NCBI GenBank assembly: GCA_026993785.1
Contig: JALWRZ010000007.1
Location: 62,001-126,000 of the forward strand
DNA length: 64,000 nucleotides
Direction of reading: 5' to 3'
DNA from: DHVE2 group archaeon
GTDB lineage: Archaea; Thermoplasmatota; Thermoplasmata; Thermoplasmatales; Aciduliprofundaceae
This document shows, piece after piece, positions 12,358 to 20,530 of the stretch. The notes below the pieces were generated by a model. The model did not search any database, had not been told where the DNA came from, and worked only from the letters and a program-made list of their open reading frames with translations. The translations under genes and the position numbers were made by a program. The stretch's first letter is position 1; the number at the start of each line of letters is the position of its first letter.

Positions 12358-12830
12358 TGCCCCAAGTAAAAATAGCAGACGCAAAATCCGAGGAACTGGA
12401 GAGGGTATCGCATCTCTGGCTCCTTCTGGCAGGGGACGAGGAGGGTTCTGAGGGAAGCATCATACTTAATGAGGAGAACAGAAAGAGGTGGATGAACTTC
12501 GCTAAGAAGCTTTTGGAGCAGGGAAGAGGAAGGGTAAAAATAGCGATTGTTGAGGGAAATCCCATAGGTTTCATTTTCTACACATGGAGTTCAAATCCCC
12601 TTGAAACCCATAAAAAGTTTGGAAAAATCTATGATCTCTTCGTAATGAAAGAGTACAGGAATCGAGGTGTAGGAACCGCGCTTCTAAAGAGTGCGATAGA
12701 GGATCTAAAGACTCATGGAGTTGAAATAATATGCGTAGAAGTTCTAAGCAAGAACATAAACGCCATAAGTTTGTATGAGAAATTCGGATTCAGGGAAAAG
12801 ATGTTAGAAATGCGCCTCGAGGTGGATTAA
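12354..12830 (+). CDS. GNAT-family N-acetyltransferase
   Basis: A protein of about 158 residues with a GNAT fold: the acetyl-CoA loop is visible as VMKEYRNRGVGTALLKSAIE (about residues 100-119) and the C-terminal ISLYEKFGFREK is the usual motif near the active site. The acceptor substrate is unknown; RimI-type protein acetylation or small-molecule acetylation are both possible. The start overlaps the nnrD stop (ATGATG at 12354-12359), so translation is probably coupled. Confidence 0.85.
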   Translation: MMPQVKIADAKSEELERVSHLWLLLAGDEEGSEGSIILNEENRKRWMNFAKKLLEQGRGRVKIAIVEGNPIGFIFYTWSSNPLETHKKFGKIYDLFVMKEYRNRGVGTALLKSAIEDLKTHGVEIICVEVLSKNINAISLYEKFGFREKMLEMRLEVD

Positions 12831-13084
12831 AGATGGGTTATTCTTCTATCCAAAAGGCATATAATTCTCGGTCATAAAATAGCCCGCTGTGATAAAATCG
12901 CCTCTAGGACAAGAGAACTTTGAGGCCATCCTAAAAAAATACGGTGCGTAGATAATCTAAAATTTTAACACCTCAGTTGTATAAAATTTTCATATAAATT
13001 TTCTATTATCTCCGGGAATATTTGGACGAAAAAGTTAAATTAATGAAAATCTTCTACCCTTTTTAGTTAAGAGAAGGTGATGGG

Positions 13085-13786
13085 ATGGCGCTGGAGTTTA
13101 TTCAGACAAATATCCTTGGACTGGATGAAAAGATTGAGGGCGGAATTCCCAAGGGATATACCATCCTAATTTCCGGTCCGCCTGGAAGCTACAAATCCAG
13201 TCTTGCATTCTATATAGTTTACAAGAATCTCCTGCTTAAGGATAAGGGCCATGCCCTCTATATTTCCCTGAATCAGAGTAAGGAGAGCCTTCTTTTTCAG
13301 ATGGATGAGATGGATATGAAAATTGATGCCTTGCCTGAAGGGATAGTGCTGGATATAATAAACAACGATTTCTTGAAGAAATTGGAAGTTAATGGCACAG
13401 AAGAGTTTTTGAATCTCCTCAAAAAATACAAAGAGAAATGGGGTGGTATGGATTTCCTGGTCATCGATACCCTTAATCTTCTCTATCTATTCACAGTATT
13501 ACAGAAGGAAAACCCAACCTTGGAGATGATTAAGCTTTTCCAAGAAATAAAAGGGATTGGAGCAACCACGTTCCTAATATCCGAGATACCCTTTGGCTCG
13601 AATAAAATTTCTCAGTATGAAATTGAGCCCTATCTCTGCGATGGCATCTTCCACCTGAGCATGGAAAGAATCGGGAGAACCCTGGGAAGATATTTAGCCG
13701 TGATGAAGCTGCGTGGTCGAAAACATGCAACGGATTATTATCCCATAATAATAGACGACAAGGGATTCAGAATTTTAACACATTAA
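13085..13786 (+). CDS. KaiC/ArlH-like RecA-superfamily ATPase
   Basis: A 233-residue single-domain RecA-fold ATPase: FIQTNILGLDEKIEGGIPKG at the N terminus, Walker A GPPGSYKSS (about 32-40), and Walker B-like DFLVIDTLNLLY. This is the KaiC/RadA-like family of archaea, of which the archaellum regulator ArlH (26136-26828) is a distant paralogue. The role is unknown; such proteins are often signalling switches. The start has GGTGAT seven bases upstream, and an A/T-rich promoter region precedes it. It stands alone between two intergenic gaps. Confidence 0.8.
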   Translation: MALEFIQTNILGLDEKIEGGIPKGYTILISGPPGSYKSSLAFYIVYKNLLLKDKGHALYISLNQSKESLLFQMDEMDMKIDALPEGIVLDIINNDFLKKLEVNGTEEFLNLLKKYKEKWGGMDFLVIDTLNLLYLFTVLQKENPTLEMIKLFQEIKGIGATTFLISEIPFGSNKISQYEIEPYLCDGIFHLSMERIGRTLGRYLAVMKLRGRKHATDYYPIIIDDKGFRILTH

Positions 13787-13830
13787 GAAAATTATTTAAA
13801 CCACCCTTTCCATAATCTCCCGGTGATTCC

Positions 13831-15087
13831 ATGGGAATGACGCTTACCGAGAAGATTTTAGCGAAGGCATCGGGAAAGAAGGAAGTTCAGCCAGGAGAAA
13901 TTGTAACAGTGGAGCCTACCTGGGTGATGAGCCACGATAACTCCGCTGCGATCCTTCTAAAATTCAAGAAGACAGGAGTTAAGAGAGTGTGGGATCCAAA
14001 GAAGATAGTTATTATCCTGGATCACACAGTACCTGCCCCTACAGCTGACTATGCGAACAATCATAAAAGCATTCGAGAGTTTGTGAGAGAGCAGGGAATC
14101 GAGAATTTCTGGGATATAAACACCGGGATATGCCACCAGGTTATGGCGGAGAAGGGCTACGACCTACCTTCCGCTGTGATCGTGGGGGCTGATTCCCATA
14201 CAACAACACCAGGGGCATTTGGAGCATTTGCTGCCGGAATTGGAAGGAGTGAAGTCGCCGCTATTTGGGCCACAGGCAAGATATGGCTCCGCGTTCCGGA
14301 AAGCTATGAAATTATCGTGAATGGCAACTTCCCCAAGGGAGTATTTGCCAAAGATCTGGCGCTTCATATAATAGGCGATGTGACGGCAAGCGGCGCCGTT
14401 TACAAGGCAGTGGAGTTCAAGGGTGAGACAATAAAGGATATGAGCATCGCATCTCGAATGGTTCTCACCAATATGAGTGCAGAGATGGGCGCCAAGAACG
14501 GAATAATCGAGGCAGATGAGAAGACTGAGGAATATCTGAGGGGACGAGCAAAGGGCCCCTATGAGATAATGCATCCCGATGAGGATGCAGAGTATGAGAG
14601 AAGATATGAATACGATGCCTCGGATCTTGTTCCCAAGATAGCATTTCCACATACTGTGGACAATGTTCACGATATAGACAAGGCGGAGGATATTGAGGTG
14701 GATCAAGTATTTCTGGGCACTTGTACCAATGGACGCGTGGAAGATCTTGAAATAGCTGCCAGAATACTTAAGGGGAAGAGGGTGAATCCCAGAGTCCGCA
14801 TGCTTGTATTCCCCGCTTCCTGGGAAGTTTGGAGGGAAGCCGATGAAAGGGGAATTCTGCGTATTCTGGCCGAGGCTGGTGCGGTGATAATGAATCCTGG
14901 TTGCGGTCCGTGTCTGGGAGCGCATGCGGGTGTTCTTGCAGATGGGGAGAAATGCCTAAGTACCGCGAATCGCAATTTCAAAGGAAGGATGGGAAACCCC
15001 AATGCGGAGATTTATCTGGGCTCACCTGCAACTGCAGCTGCGACTGCACTTAAAGGTCGCATTACAGATCCCAGGGAGGTGCTTTAA
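13831..15087 (+). CDS. leuC: Isopropylmalate/homoaconitate dehydratase, large subunit
   Basis: A 418-residue 4Fe-4S hydro-lyase of the aconitase superfamily. The N terminus MTLTEKILAKASGK, GADSHTTTPGAFGAFAAGIG and the three cluster cysteines (GTCTNGR about 292; GCGPCLGAHAG about 353-356) are all present. It isomerises 2-/3-isopropylmalate or a homologous acid together with the small subunit two bases downstream. LeuC and HacA cannot be separated by eye. GGTGAT at 13822-13827 can serve ATG 13831 or ATG 13837; the second gives the usual MTLTEK start. Confidence 0.92.
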   Translation: MGMTLTEKILAKASGKKEVQPGEIVTVEPTWVMSHDNSAAILLKFKKTGVKRVWDPKKIVIILDHTVPAPTADYANNHKSIREFVREQGIENFWDINTGICHQVMAEKGYDLPSAVIVGADSHTTTPGAFGAFAAGIGRSEVAAIWATGKIWLRVPESYEIIVNGNFPKGVFAKDLALHIIGDVTASGAVYKAVEFKGETIKDMSIASRMVLTNMSAEMGAKNGIIEADEKTEEYLRGRAKGPYEIMHPDEDAEYERRYEYDASDLVPKIAFPHTVDNVHDIDKAEDIEVDQVFLGTCTNGRVEDLEIAARILKGKRVNPRVRMLVFPASWEVWREADERGILRILAEAGAVIMNPGCGPCLGAHAGVLADGEKCLSTANRNFKGRMGNPNAEIYLGSPATAAATALKGRITDPREVL

Positions 15088-15088
15088 A

Positions 15089-15583
15089 ATGGGACGCGTG
15101 TGGAAGTATGGGGACGATGTCAACACCGATGTGATTTTCCCGGGCAAATACACCTACAAGATAATGAGCGATGAAGAGATGGCTTCCCATGCGCTGGAGG
15201 ATTTGGATCCTGAATTTGCCAAGAACGTGAAGCCAGGAGATGTCATCGTCGCTGGCAAAAACTGGGGATATGGGTCATCAAGGGAGCAGGCAGTAAAGTG
15301 CCTTAAGGCAGCGGGTATAAAAGCCATAATTGCCGAGAGCTTCGCCAGGATTTATTACAGGAACTGCATAAATCTTGGGCTTCCTGCAATAACCCTCAAG
15401 CGTGAGGATATTGAGAGATTTGACAAGGGCGACGAGGTGGAGGTGGACATTGAGAAAGGGATCATAGTGAATAAAACGAAAAACTTTGAAATACATTTCC
15501 CGCCCTTCGAGGGCTATGTGATGGACATAATCCGCGCTGGGGGAATAATAGAGTACATAAGGATGCATCAAGGAAAAGAATAA
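15089..15583 (+). CDS. leuD: Isopropylmalate/homoaconitate dehydratase, small subunit
   Basis: A 164-residue swivel subunit that completes the dehydratase active site. Visible are GDDVNTDVIFPGKYTY, the substrate-specificity loop NWGYGSSREQA (about 55-65) and IAESFARIYYRNCINLGL. The open frame extends upstream to 15002 inside leuC, but ATG 15089 gives the standard MGRVWKYGDDVNTD start just after the leuC stop. Whether it serves leucine or a lysine/coenzyme pathway is not decided by the window. Confidence 0.93.
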   Translation: MGRVWKYGDDVNTDVIFPGKYTYKIMSDEEMASHALEDLDPEFAKNVKPGDVIVAGKNWGYGSSREQAVKCLKAAGIKAIIAESFARIYYRNCINLGLPAITLKREDIERFDKGDEVEVDIEKGIIVNKTKNFEIHFPPFEGYVMDIIRAGGIIEYIRMHQGKE

Positions 15584-15607
15584 AAAGAAAAGGCGCATAC
15601 GGAAGCT

Positions 15608-16015
15608 ATGGAATTCCCTCCAATAGAGACATCGGAGTTTCAATATCCGGATACGAGAACTGCTGTGGAGTATATCTATCCTGAGCTAACGGCAGTATGC
15701 CCTCAAACAGGTCTACCAGATTACTACATTCTACGCATAGTTTACGAGCCGGATAAGAAGCTCCCCGAGCTCAAATCCCTTAAAATGTATCTCATCGCAT
15801 ATCGTAATTACGGCATCTGGCACGAACACCTTGCCAACAAGATCCTGGAGGATTTCAAGAAAGCGGTGGAGCCAAGATGGGTTTATGTGGAGCTATATGT
15901 GAATAACAGAGGTGGAATCTACACTACCGTTCGAAGATTCTGGTCCAGGGAAAAGGGTGATGACATAAAAGAGGCTTTGCTTCGCGGAAAAGCGCATCCC
16001 CATATCAAGCTCTGA
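15608..16015 (+). CDS. QueF-family protein (preQ0 reductase or archaeosine amidinotransferase)
   Basis: A 135-residue T-fold protein of the QueF/QueF-L family. The thioimide-forming Cys31 in TAVCPQTGLPD with Asp38 seven residues on, the ELKSLKMYL segment (54-62, the QueF NADPH motif pattern), YRNYGIWHEH (His72, Glu73) and the C-terminal RRFWSREKGD are all present. QueF reduces preQ0 to preQ1; archaeal QueF-L instead turns preQ0 on tRNA into archaeosine. The intact E-x-K-S-x-K motif points towards a reductase-like site, but family members are hard to separate. It follows leuD by 24 bases. Confidence 0.8.
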   Translation: MEFPPIETSEFQYPDTRTAVEYIYPELTAVCPQTGLPDYYILRIVYEPDKKLPELKSLKMYLIAYRNYGIWHEHLANKILEDFKKAVEPRWVYVELYVNNRGGIYTTVRRFWSREKGDDIKEALLRGKAHPHIKL

Positions 16016-16050
16016 AAAGTTTTTATTTCTTCATTTTCTTAGTATAATTT

Positions 16051-17562
16051 ATGGGAATTCTTTCCCGTATATGCAAAGAACTTATGAGCACAAATTCAAA
16101 AAAGGAGAAGATTAGGATTCTTGAGAGTTATTTATCCAATATGACTCCCGAGGAGAGGGAAGTCCTAATTATTCTCCTCCTATCACGAATTGATGGATAT
16201 ACTCCAAAGGTTGTTATGGACGCAATTGGAGATTTTTCCTCTTTCTATCACGGTGATGTCTATGAAGCCGTGATGGCTTATCTTTCAACTCTCCACTACA
16301 GGCAGAGAAGCCTCACAGGAGAATCCTTGGATATTGTAACCATTGTTAATTCTCTGCTCACGGCATCCCGAGACAATAGGAAAATTGCGCTCAAGAGCAT
16401 AGTTTCCTCCCTAGAACCGGAGGATGCAGCATTTCTCATTTCCTCGCTTCTGGGGGATCTAAGAGTGGGAGTTAAGGAAGGAACCATTCTGGAAGCTTTA
16501 GCCCGACTTTGTGGAAGAAGCTATGGAGAAATTAAGGAAATCGCCTCTCTAACTAACCTTCGGGATATGGTGAGATGTAAATTCTCCCAGGTATTGGAGC
16601 CTCTTAAGCCCTTCTCTCCCATGCTAGCAGAAAAAGCACTGAGCTTCCAGGAGATAATAGCTCGTGGAAATATATGGGCAGAACCCAAATTGGATGGTGT
16701 GAGAATCCTCGTACATAAAAAAGATGGAAAAGTGCGCATCTATTCCAGGAGGGGAAGGGACATAACTCCACAGTTTCCTGAAATAGTGGAATATGCATCT
16801 CTTCTAAGTGGAGACTTTATTCTCGACGGAGAGGTCATCGCAAAAGAGAAAGGAAGCGTAGCTCCTTTTCAGAGCATAATGCGTCGCTTCGCAGAAAGGA
16901 GAAACGTGTCCATCGACTTTTTCTTCTTCGATATACCATACTATGGAAGGGTTTTGGTTCAAGAGAGCTACGAAAAAAGAAGGGAAATACTCGAATCATT
17001 GACAGAAAAATATGTTGAAAGAAAAAAGGTAAGGAGCGAGGATGAGCTGATTCAATATTTCCAAGAAGTAATTGCCAGAGGATTTGAGGGGCTGGTATGC
17101 AAAAATCCCCATGGAAGATACAGGATAGGGACAAGGAGCCGCGAATGGATGAAAATTAAAAGAAAATTTGAGGTTGACGCCGTGATCGTCGCTGCTGAAT
17201 GGGGGCATGGAAGACGGAGAAAATGGCTATCGGATTATCATCTTGCCCTGTGGAAAGATGATGAACTTGTAGAGGTGGGCAAGACCTTCAAAGGCCTAAG
17301 CGATGAGGAAATGGAAAATCTGACAAAGGTTCTTCTAAGTCTTAAAATCAAAGATATTCCCGGCGGTATCGCTGTGAAGCCAAAAATAGTGGTGGAAGTG
17401 GAATTTGAGGATGTGCAGCTCTCTCCTAAATATGAACGATACGCGCTAAGATTCGCAAGAATAAAAAGAATAAGGGAAGATAAGGATGTGGAGGAAGCAG
17501 GAAAAATGGAAGAGATTGAGAGAATATACAAAAAATTACACTCAGAGAGTGGGTACTCCTAA
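16051..17562 (+). CDS. lig: ATP-dependent DNA ligase
   Basis: A 503-residue archaeal replicative-type ligase: helical DNA-binding domain (about 1-190), nucleotidyltransferase domain with the adenylated Lys213 in AEPKLDGVRI, DGEV and GFEGLVCK motifs, and the C-terminal OB domain after WMKIKRKFEVD (motif V). It seals Okazaki fragments and repair nicks. Length is somewhat shorter than many archaeal ligases (about 560 residues), mostly in the N-terminal domain. A TATA box (AAGTTTTTATTTC) precedes the ATG by about 25 bases, predicting a leaderless message. It overlaps the convergent dehydrogenase gene by 21 bases. Confidence 0.94.
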   Translation: MGILSRICKELMSTNSKKEKIRILESYLSNMTPEEREVLIILLLSRIDGYTPKVVMDAIGDFSSFYHGDVYEAVMAYLSTLHYRQRSLTGESLDIVTIVNSLLTASRDNRKIALKSIVSSLEPEDAAFLISSLLGDLRVGVKEGTILEALARLCGRSYGEIKEIASLTNLRDMVRCKFSQVLEPLKPFSPMLAEKALSFQEIIARGNIWAEPKLDGVRILVHKKDGKVRIYSRRGRDITPQFPEIVEYASLLSGDFILDGEVIAKEKGSVAPFQSIMRRFAERRNVSIDFFFFDIPYYGRVLVQESYEKRREILESLTEKYVERKKVRSEDELIQYFQEVIARGFEGLVCKNPHGRYRIGTRSREWMKIKRKFEVDAVIVAAEWGHGRRRKWLSDYHLALWKDDELVEVGKTFKGLSDEEMENLTKVLLSLKIKDIPGGIAVKPKIVVEVEFEDVQLSPKYERYALRFARIKRIREDKDVEEAGKMEEIERIYKKLHSESGYS

Positions 17563-18633
17563 TCTTTTGGCTATTTCATTCATCTCTTCGTAGACCTTGC
17601 GATATATGGGAACTCCTAACTTCAATCGTGTTTCGTAGGTGAGGAATCCCTTCTCTCCGTGAACCCATATCCTCTTGAATTTAGGATGCTTCTTGGCATT
17701 CCTCAATTCATCCACAAATTTCTTCATATTCTTCTTAAACTCCTCTTTATCACCAAAGGCTCCTGGATCTATGGCCATGAAGAAATGTCCTACATCGCTG
17801 TGCTTGTCGCTGGTGCCACCCACATGCCTGCTCCATGTAGCTCCGTTAAGAATTCCAGCCAGAATATCCACTACTGCGCTGAGCCCGTAACCTTTATGGC
17901 CTCCTGTTATCTCCCTGAGACCGCCCAGCGGCAGGATTGTGCCTCGGGGACTCAGAATTTCATTGGGGTCATAGATGACTTCTCCTGTCTCAGTGCTTAT
18001 TGCCCACTCTCCCGGCACAGGCTTGTTTTTGCGGCGATACACTTCCACCTTTCCGCTGGGTACAACACTGGTGGCCATGTCCAGCAGGAAGGGATAGTCA
18101 TTTTCTACGGGTGCACCCACCGCAATGGGGCTTGTGCCCATGAACTTCTCCATGGCTCCTGTGTGGGCCACAAGAGGACGAGAGGTAGTCATGCTTATTC
18201 CCACAAGGTCCTCCTTAACAGCCATATATGCGTAGTATCCCGCTATGCCATAATGGTTGCTGTTTCTCACACCTACAATTCCAACGCCAGTATTTTTCGC
18301 CTTCTCAATGGCAAGCTTCATGCCTCGATATCCTGCCACCTGACCCAGGGCTTCATCCGCATCTAAAACAGCGAATACCGGAGATTCCTTGACCACCTTA
18401 ATATTGGGATGGACATTCACCGCGCCTTTCTCTATGCCGTCCACATATCTTTTCAATCTCTGTACTCCGTGGCTCTCTATACCGCGCATATCGGCCATTA
18501 TTAGGTTATCTGCCACAATTTTTGCATCTTCTTCGGGAACATCTAGGCGCTTAAAGACCTCAACAACGAAATTAAAAAGCTTATCCCTTGGAACCCTTAT
18601 GTAGTTTTCATCTACCGTTGTTTTCTCGAACAT
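17542..18633 (-). CDS. Malate/L-lactate dehydrogenase family (LDH2/MDH2) oxidoreductase
   Basis: A 363-residue NAD(P)H-dependent dehydrogenase of the LDH2/MDHG2 family, unrelated to classical Rossmann malate dehydrogenases. Family marks are DMRGIESHGVQRLKRYV (catalytic His about residue 56), NSNHYGIAGYYA, GTSPIAVGAP and GHKGYGLSAVVD. Archaeal members such as MdhII/ComC oxidise malate or sulfolactate; the exact substrate cannot be read from sequence. The ends of this gene and the ligase gene overlap tail to tail. Confidence 0.87.
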   Translation of the reverse strand: MFEKTTVDENYIRVPRDKLFNFVVEVFKRLDVPEEDAKIVADNLIMADMRGIESHGVQRLKRYVDGIEKGAVNVHPNIKVVKESPVFAVLDADEALGQVAGYRGMKLAIEKAKNTGVGIVGVRNSNHYGIAGYYAYMAVKEDLVGISMTTSRPLVAHTGAMEKFMGTSPIAVGAPVENDYPFLLDMATSVVPSGKVEVYRRKNKPVPGEWAISTETGEVIYDPNEILSPRGTILPLGGLREITGGHKGYGLSAVVDILAGILNGATWSRHVGGTSDKHSDVGHFFMAIDPGAFGDKEEFKKNMKKFVDELRNAKKHPKFKRIWVHGEKGFLTYETRLKLGVPIYRKVYEEMNEIAKRLGVPTL

Positions 18634-18724
18634 AGGAGAGGTATATTCGAACCCCTATATACGGATTTCTCCATAACCCAAAACTGCTCCGCAAAAATTT
18701 TTATAGGGTTGCCCATGGGGAAGC

Positions 18725-19129
18725 ATGGCCAAAATCACCATGAGGCATATCAAGGGAATGCGCTTTATTGCCGAAACCGATACCCATTCAATTGTTCTGG
18801 AATCAGATTATTTGAAGGAGCAAAAGGCGCCGGCTCCCATGGAGGCTTTTCTCATGAGTCTGGGTGGATGCACAGGCATGGATGTGGTTGCCATACTTCA
18901 AAAAATGAGGGCAGAACCTAGAAAATTCGAGATATATATTGAGGGGGAAAGGGCACAGGAGCACCCTAAAGTTTACACCAAGGTCAAAATAAAATACTAC
19001 TTTGAAGGCACAGACTACGAAAAGGCAAAGAAGGCTGTAGAACTTTCACAGCACAGATATTGCCCCGTTAGCGCTATGCTCAGAAGAAGTGGAGCTGTAA
19101 TAGAATACGAGATAGAGGTCAAAAATTAA
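18725..19129 (+). CDS. OsmC/Ohr-family peroxide-reducing protein
   Basis: A 134-residue OsmC-like protein with the two catalytic cysteines of the family: Cys49 in SLGGCTGMDV and Cys113 in HRYCPVSAML, where they reduce organic hydroperoxides through a thiol pair. The start ATG follows a TATA-like TTTTTATAGGG by about 25 bases. The stop overlaps the convergent small gene by four bases. Confidence 0.9.
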   Translation: MAKITMRHIKGMRFIAETDTHSIVLESDYLKEQKAPAPMEAFLMSLGGCTGMDVVAILQKMRAEPRKFEIYIEGERAQEHPKVYTKVKIKYYFEGTDYEKAKKAVELSQHRYCPVSAMLRRSGAVIEYEIEVKN

Positions 19130-19275
19130 TTCATAAGGACGAGCATGGCTCTGGCAAAGGCCGTTTTGGCATCTCCCTCTGCCAGGAGAAATGCCTTTGC
19201 CAGGAGATTTACTAGTTCCTCCTGGTTCTCGTTTATATCGTCTCTTATTCCTATTCCCACGGCTTCTGCCATCAT
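19126..19275 (-). CDS. Small 49-residue protein, unknown function
   Basis: Reads from an ATGATG at 19275 to a TAA at 19126: an acidic start (AVGIGIRDDINENQEELV) followed by an amphipathic, Ala/Leu-rich helix (LLAKAFLLAEGDAKTAF). A TATA box (AGTTTAAATAT, 19296-19306) lies 26 bases before the start, as expected for a leaderless archaeal gene. Codon use resembles neighbours. It overlaps the osmC-like stop tail to tail. I recognise no family; the promoter spacing is the main support. Confidence 0.55.
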   Translation of the reverse strand: MMAEAVGIGIRDDINENQEELVNLLAKAFLLAEGDAKTAFARAMLVLMN

Positions 19276-19359
19276 AGTTGATCATTTATCGTCATAGTTT
19301 AAATATCCTAAGGCATGAAAATCTCCAAAGATATTCACAGGTGAGAATCACGATAAAAA

Positions 19360-19419
19360 GCCCCTCAGCCCGCCCGTCTCTCATCACCGCTCAGATAAGG
19401 CTGAATTCATCACAGGGGC
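19360..19419 (-). ncRNA. C/D box methylation guide RNA
   Basis: On the minus strand all four boxes are perfect and in order: C box GTGATGA (19413-19407), 12-nt guide, D' box CTGA (19394-19391), 3-nt spacer, C' box GTGATGA (19387-19381), 12-nt guide, D box CTGA (19368-19365). The ends form a GCCCC/GGGGC stem (19419-19415 with 19364-19360), followed by five T. A TATA-like GATAAAAAATAAG (19444-19456) lies about 30 bases upstream. The D guide GAGACGGGCGGG matches the conserved 16S rRNA segment CCGCCCGUC, placing the methylated base (fifth from box D) at the equivalent of E. coli C1402. The D' guide matches the archaeal 16S AAGGCUGAA segment near position 902. Confidence 0.88.
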
Positions 19420-19490
19420 ATACACTGTATGGCTTATTTTCTACTTATTTTTTATCCTGCCATCTTTAACACTTCCTGATTTCCCTGTTT

Positions 19491-20470
19491 TTAGAGTTTC
19501 TTTTTCAGTATTTTATCATCCCAGATAATAATAGCCTCATCTTCACGTGCTCTAACCCTGGGAGAAATCAGCATATATCTCGCCCTGCCTATTCCACCAC
19601 TTACCCACATTGAATTCAGGTAGTTCTCTCCGCAATACCTGAATAATAACATACTCAAATACCTTTCCAAGGTATATATGAAATCCCTCTCGAATGTTCC
19701 TCCAAGCTTCTTGTATTTCTCCGAGTTCTATAAGTGTTCTATTGGGGTGCACAAACCCGAACCAGAATGTGAAATAGTTGTCAGAGAGTTTATGCCTCCT
19801 GTTTTTCTTTCCTCCTAGAACGGGTAAATCTTCGCATATAATCCCAATATCTTTCAGATTTTTGAGATATTTACTAAGAGTAGGGGCATCCATCTCCGCG
19901 AAACCAGCAATCTCCCAAAACTTTCTTTTTCCAGAAGATATAGCTTCCAGAACGGGGAAGTAGTTCCTGAACTCTCTAAGTTCCATTCGAAGCAGAAATT
20001 CTGCCTCGGCATACAACACCCTATCCTTGGAGAGTACATTTCTCTTTATGTTTTCCTCCGGAGTCAGTGCAGGGTCCATTTGAAGAATATAGTATGGAAT
20101 TCCTTCGGTGACTGCGAAGATCTTCAGAAATTCTCTCCAAGTCTTATGGGGCATGAATTTATGCGCCTCGGTAAAAGAAAGTTTATCTACTCGCATCTGC
20201 ATAGTTCTACGCCCGTAAAGCGGTGAGGAATAATCCAGTGTTAACCGCTCCATCATAGAAATGGATGAGCCAACGAGAATAAGAAAGGTATTGCACCGGG
20301 AGAGATAGAGATCCCAGGCTTTTTGAAACTCAGTCACTACTCCCTTTTCAACAAGATTCGGAAATTCATCTATAATTATTACCATTTTTTCATTTCCCTT
20401 CATCTTGCATAACTTTGAAAATACTTCAACCTACGACTTCAGGTTCCCTGTTCACAAATACTTGAATCAT
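19491..20470 (-). pseudogene. Decayed archaeal ATPase gene (ATPase_2/DUF234 type)
   Basis: Starts with the family N terminus MIQVFVNREPEVV (20470-20432), which meets a stop at 20426. The frame from about 20424 then resumes in the middle of the ATPase domain (KMVIIIDEFPNLVEKG, Walker B). Normally about 100-150 residues including the Walker A P-loop lie between these parts, so they have been deleted. The rest is recognisable (LILVGSSISMM, DAPTLSKYLKNLKDIGII, SDNYFTFWF, VGKWWNRQGEI). At the end the frame stops at 19552, while a shifted frame continues with RAREDEAIIIWDDKILKKKL to 19491, so a frameshift is likely. These proteins pair an ATPase with a C-terminal nuclease-like domain; this copy cannot be functional. 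Confidence 0.8.
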
Positions 20471-20498
20471 GAAGTTAAGAAAAAAAAATTCGTGGAGT

Positions 20499-20510
20499 AT
20501 ATTTAAATAT
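20499..20510 (+). promoter_or_regulatory. TATA box shared by dphB and the ATPase pseudogene
   Basis: ATATTTAAATAT is almost perfectly palindromic. It lies 26 bases before the dphB ATG, predicting a leaderless dphB transcript, and about 30 bases before the old start of the decayed ATPase gene on the other strand. Confidence 0.6.
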
Positions 20511-20530
20511 CCCCAGCCCATAACAGTGCT

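Noticed and set aside
12831-13084. A 254-base gap with a short frame (GTG 12889 to TAG 12951) ending GQENFEAILKKYGA
   Set aside because: It reads like the tail of a protein, perhaps a relic, but is only 20 codons with no ribosome binding site or recognisable family.
14164-14925. A 253-codon minus-strand frame
   Set aside because: Antisense to leuC, which is complete and well conserved.
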